From Rhizobiaceae bacterium (GTDB lineage: Bacteria; Pseudomonadota; Alphaproteobacteria; Rhizobiales; Rhizobiaceae): a stretch of DNA of 23,885 nucleotides. The position numbers and the translations under genes are program-made. Every line of letters begins with the position of its first letter. Positions within the stretch are counted from its first letter, which is position 1. Below are positions 21,494-23,885 of this stretch, one piece after another. The notes below the pieces were generated by a model. It saw only the letters and a program-made list of their open reading frames with translations, had not been told where the DNA came from and searched no databases. The stretch covers positions 1 to 23,885 of the forward strand of contig JAKISV010000021.1 of the NCBI GenBank assembly GCA_021648425.1, written 5' to 3'.

Positions 21494-22621
21494 ATGCCAT
21501 GGAGTAATCAATCTGGTGGTGGCCAGAACGGCGGAAATGACGGCGGCAATCAGGGTGGTCCCTGGGGCCAGGGGCCGAGTGGACCAAGAGGACCAAGCGG
21601 TCCGGGTGGTCCAGGTGGCGGAACGCCACCAGACCTTGAAGACCTGATCCGAAAAGGTCAGGATCAATTAAGACGGGCAATACCAGGTGGTGGCGGATTT
21701 TCGCCGATGATGCTTGGTTTGATTGTTTTAGGTCTGATCGTCGTTTACCTTTTCAAGGCGGTTTATACCATTCAGCCAGATGAACTGGGTATCGAATTGC
21801 GTTTTGGCAAGCCCAAGACCGAAGTTTCAACACCGGGTCTGCAATATCACTGGTGGCCGATTGAGAGCTATGACATCGTCAATATTTCTGAACGCCAGAT
21901 CAACGTACCCGCACGAAATTCACGTGCCGGTGCAAAGCTGATGTTGTCGGGCGACCAGAATATTGTTGAAGTCGAATTCACCGTACTTTACCAGATTTCG
22001 ATACCCAATGATTACCTGTTCAAGGTAGCTGATCCAGAATCAATGGTGCAGCAGGTGGCTGATAGTGCGATGCGCGAAATTGTCGGACGCCGGCCGGCTC
22101 AGGACATTTTCCGCGATAATCGTGCAGTCATTGCTGAAGATGTGAAAACCATCGTGCAGGCGACGCTTGATCAATATGGTGCTGGTATTCAGATCAATGG
22201 CATCAACATCGAAGATGTGGCGCCGCCGCCTGAAGTGGCAGATGCTTTTGATGAAGTTCAGCGTGCTGAACAGGATGAAGACCGGTTTATTGAAGATGCC
22301 AACAAATATTCAAACCGTCAGTTGGGTCAGGCCCGCGGTGAAGCAGCGCAAATTCTCGAAGATGCGGCCGCTTATAAAAATCGGATCGTTGAAGAGGCAA
22401 AAGGTGAAGCGCAGCGTTTCATACTGGTCTATGACGAATATATCAAAGCACCGGAAGTAACCCGAAAACGGCTATTTCTTGAAACAATGGAGGGTGTTTT
22501 GCGCGATTCCAACAAGATTATCCTTGAGAAAGGGGCTGGTGAGGGCGTAGTGCCGTATCTGCCGCTTCCGGTAATCGACAATCAACGTAAAAACACGACA
22601 AGCCCGGGAGAAAACCAATGA
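21494..22621 (+). CDS. hflK: HflK, SPFH-domain subunit of the FtsH-modulating HflKC complex
   Basis: This 375-residue inner-membrane protein forms, with HflC, a large periplasmic cage that modulates the FtsH protease. The N-terminal 45 residues are Gly/Pro/Asn-rich and include a collagen-like GPSGPRGPSGPGGPGGG. A single membrane segment (about 71-91) follows. The SPFH domain begins at about 93 (IQPDELGIELRFGKP) and includes YHWWPIESYDIVNISERQI. The charged helix EEAKGEAQRFILVYDEYIKAPEVTRKR then continues to a C-terminus containing EGVVPYLPLP. AGGA at 21484-21487, seven bases before the ATG, fixes the start. The stop overlaps the hflC ATG, so the pair is translated together. The 119-base gap from folA has no terminator, so read-through is possible. 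Confidence 0.95.
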   Translation: MPWSNQSGGGQNGGNDGGNQGGPWGQGPSGPRGPSGPGGPGGGTPPDLEDLIRKGQDQLRRAIPGGGGFSPMMLGLIVLGLIVVYLFKAVYTIQPDELGIELRFGKPKTEVSTPGLQYHWWPIESYDIVNISERQINVPARNSRAGAKLMLSGDQNIVEVEFTVLYQISIPNDYLFKVADPESMVQQVADSAMREIVGRRPAQDIFRDNRAVIAEDVKTIVQATLDQYGAGIQINGINIEDVAPPPEVADAFDEVQRAEQDEDRFIEDANKYSNRQLGQARGEAAQILEDAAAYKNRIVEEAKGEAQRFILVYDEYIKAPEVTRKRLFLETMEGVLRDSNKIILEKGAGEGVVPYLPLPVIDNQRKNTTSPGENQ

Positions 22622-23502
22622 GCCGTATGCCTATTATTCTGGTTCTGTTGGCCATTTTGGCCTATCTGGGACTTAATTCACTGTTTGTCGTCAATGAGCG
22701 CGAGCAGGCAATCGTAACGCGGTTTGGTGAAATCCAGCGCGTTGAATCCGAGCCTGGCTTATATTTCAAACTGCCATTGTCACTGTTTGAACTGGATAAT
22801 GTTCAGATTGTCGAGGACCGGTTAATCCGTCTTGACCTGAATGATATTCGTGTTCAGGTTTCTGGCGGCAAGTTCTATAATGTAGATGCCTATCTGGTTT
22901 ATAAAGTTGCCAGTCCCAGGCTGTTTCGTGAGCGAACCCAGGGCAGTTTGATTATTGCCGAGAGCCGGATGGAAACCAGCTTTAACTCGGCGTTACGCCG
23001 GGTCTATGGTTTGCGTGATTTTAAGGCGGCTCTATCAGAAGCGCGTGCTGAGATGATGCGCGAAGTGCGTGATCAGATCAGGCCCAGTGCCTCCGCATTG
23101 GGACTGGAAATTGTCGATGTACGTATTCGCCGCACAGATCTCACCAGTGAAGTATCACAGCAAACATTTGAACGTATGAAAGCAGAACGTCAGGCGGAAG
23201 CCGAGCGGTTGCGTGCGCGTGGTAAAGAAGCAGCAAGGCGTATTCAGGCGCGTGCTGATCGCGAGGTGGTCGAAACCAAAGCAGCAGCCCAGCGTGATGC
23301 GGAAATTCTTCGCGGTGAGGGTGAAGGTGAGCGCAACAATATTTTTGCAAATGCCTTCAATCGCGATGCGGAGTTTTTCGAGTTTTATCGCTCAATGACA
23401 GCTTATACGAATGCATTGAAAAATACAGGAACAACGATGGTATTGTCACCGGACTCTGATTTCTTCCGGTATTTTCAGAACCCTTCAGGTTCAAGTAAAT
23501 AG
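22618..23502 (+). CDS. hflC: HflC, SPFH-domain subunit of the FtsH-modulating HflKC complex
   Basis: This 294-residue partner of HflK has an N-terminal membrane anchor (about residues 5-24), then the SPFH opening LFVVNEREQAIVTRFGEIQRV. EPGLYFKLPL is the typical HflC stretch. DVRIRRTDLTSEVSQQTFERM leads into an Ala/Glu/Arg-rich helix containing MKAERQAEAERLRARGKE and EGEGERNNIFANAF. FFEFYRSMTAYTNAL and MVLSPDSDFFRYF complete the conserved C-terminal part. The ATG overlaps the hflK stop by four bases (ATGA). A strong terminator 28 bases after the stop ends the operon. In many relatives a DUF2065 protein and a DegP protease follow hflC; neither is present in the 383 bases visible here. Confidence 0.95.
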   Translation: MSRMPIILVLLAILAYLGLNSLFVVNEREQAIVTRFGEIQRVESEPGLYFKLPLSLFELDNVQIVEDRLIRLDLNDIRVQVSGGKFYNVDAYLVYKVASPRLFRERTQGSLIIAESRMETSFNSALRRVYGLRDFKAALSEARAEMMREVRDQIRPSASALGLEIVDVRIRRTDLTSEVSQQTFERMKAERQAEAERLRARGKEAARRIQARADREVVETKAAAQRDAEILRGEGEGERNNIFANAFNRDAEFFEFYRSMTAYTNALKNTGTTMVLSPDSDFFRYFQNPSGSSK

Positions 23503-23530
23503 CTGGCAATCTAATGCCACTACACAATTA

Positions 23531-23559
23531 AAAACGGCCCCTTTGTGGGCCGTTTTTTT
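23531..23559 (+). terminator. Rho-independent terminator after hflC
   Basis: AAAACGGCCC (23531-23540) pairs with GGGCCGTTTT (23547-23556) across CTTTGT, and the T-run extends to 23559 (seven Ts). It lies 28 bases after the hflC stop and marks the end of the thyA-folA-hflK-hflC run. Confidence 0.93.
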
Positions 23560-23599
23560 GTGGCAGCGTGCTTTTTCGAGAGGCAGGTGGCACCCTCCG

Positions 23600-23709
23600 C
23601 CGTCACCCCTGTGCTTGTCACAGGGGTCCAGAATTACCGTCAGTTCGTGAGGATCATCGTGTGGGTGGGGCAACGGCATGGATTCCTGTGACAAGCACAG
23701 GAATGACGG
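23600..23709. repeat. Inverted pair of 31-nt hairpin repeats (REP/BIME-like)
   Basis: The left unit (23600-23630) begins CCGTCA and contains ACCCCTGTG-CTTGT-CACAGGGGT, a perfect nine-bp hairpin. The right unit (23679-23709) is the same element inverted, TGG-ATTCCTGTG-ACAAG-CACAGGAAT-GACGG, also with a perfect nine-bp stem. They are separated by 48 bases. The two stems differ by paired substitutions that keep every base pair. Palindromes with a CTGTG...CACAG core are familiar as dispersed repeats in alphaproteobacterial genomes (from memory). No transposase or target duplication is visible. Confidence 0.8.
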
Positions 23710-23885
23710 TGAGATTGCGTTTTTTTATTAACCTGTTGATATAAAACAACAATAAAACCTCAAAAAACTTATCCCCACATCCCCCACTGCCCATATACTG
23801 TTCCCACTGATCAACCCTGCAAACGACGGCGCGCGTGCCGAATGTTCCGTGGGTTGGCAGCAGCAGAGCGTGGACGGTCACATGT
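23710..23885. other. Unassigned 3' end of window
   Basis: These 176 bases contain no gene I can support. The first part is AT-rich with a T-run (23720-23727). The middle has several CCCA/CCCAC clusters (23772-23807). The last 60 bases are GC-richer and could be the leader of a gene that starts outside the window. Confidence 0.5.

Noticed and set aside
21595..21640. Collagen-like Gly-Pro repeats in hflK as a transferred or phage tail-fibre segment
   Set aside because: Gly-rich, disordered N-termini are normal for bacterial HflK proteins, and the rest of the gene is an ordinary HflK.
23769..23779. TTATCCCCACA as a DnaA box or origin element
   Set aside because: It differs from TTATCCACA by inserted or changed bases, there is no cluster of boxes, and no replication gene is nearby.
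23771..23811. TGGG repeats on the minus strand resembling MraZ operator repeats
   Set aside because: Spacing is irregular (13, 7 and 9 bases) and no mraZ gene lies on the minus strand next to it; hflC is there instead.

Overview
The window looks like chromosomal housekeeping DNA from an alphaproteobacterium, most likely a rhizobial (Hyphomicrobiales-type) lineage with roughly balanced GC (judged by eye, not computed). The best evidence is a permuted two-piece tmRNA gene with tag ANDNYAEARLAA, next to an alpha-type SspB adaptor and its ribbon-helix-helix neighbour. The run thyA-folA-hflK-hflC and a very large AsmA-family protein with an alphaproteobacterial N-terminus agree with this. No genus can be named. 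I saw no phage, transposase, CRISPR array, tRNA or rRNA.

Layout: 1-6190 holds aminopeptidase P (-), a eukaryotic-type HAD phosphomannomutase (+), PrmA (-) and a UvrD/PcrA helicase (-). The phosphomannomutase sits tail to tail with prmA, with a 4-base gap. 6330-9551 is a patch of small or accessory genes: a 94-aa membrane protein, a DUF805 protein, a YCII-like protein, an extended SDR epimerase and an orphan lipoprotein. 9576-11842 has a PaiB-type FMN-binding protein downstream of a ClC anion transporter. 12031-17779 has a D-lactate dehydrogenase-like flavoprotein, the AsmA giant, which appears to lack any standard start codon, and a 61-residue membrane peptide.

17807-19100 is the most coherent block. 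The tmRNA gene, the SspB adaptor that would hand tmRNA-tagged proteins to ClpXP, and a small ribbon-helix-helix protein all lie on the minus strand. An exact DnaA 9-mer lies upstream of the tmRNA promoter. Much of the tmRNA locus can be misread as protein, including a false 58-residue N-terminal extension of SspB. 19285-19826 has a cysteine-rich DUF2853 protein, a strong terminator and a 42-residue minus-strand ORF.

20050-23502 makes dTMP and recycles the resulting dihydrofolate (thyA-folA, overlapping), then encodes the HflK/HflC complex (overlapping) that modulates the FtsH protease. A rho-independent terminator follows. Next comes an inverted pair of 31-nt repeats whose hairpins differ by compensatory changes. 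The last 176 bases hold no gene I can support.

Protein quality control recurs in the window: tmRNA, SspB, HflKC and aminopeptidase P. I see no wholly new multi-gene system. The best leads are the tmRNA-sspB pairing, the AsmA start, the phosphomannomutase, the covarying repeat pair and the small ORFs.
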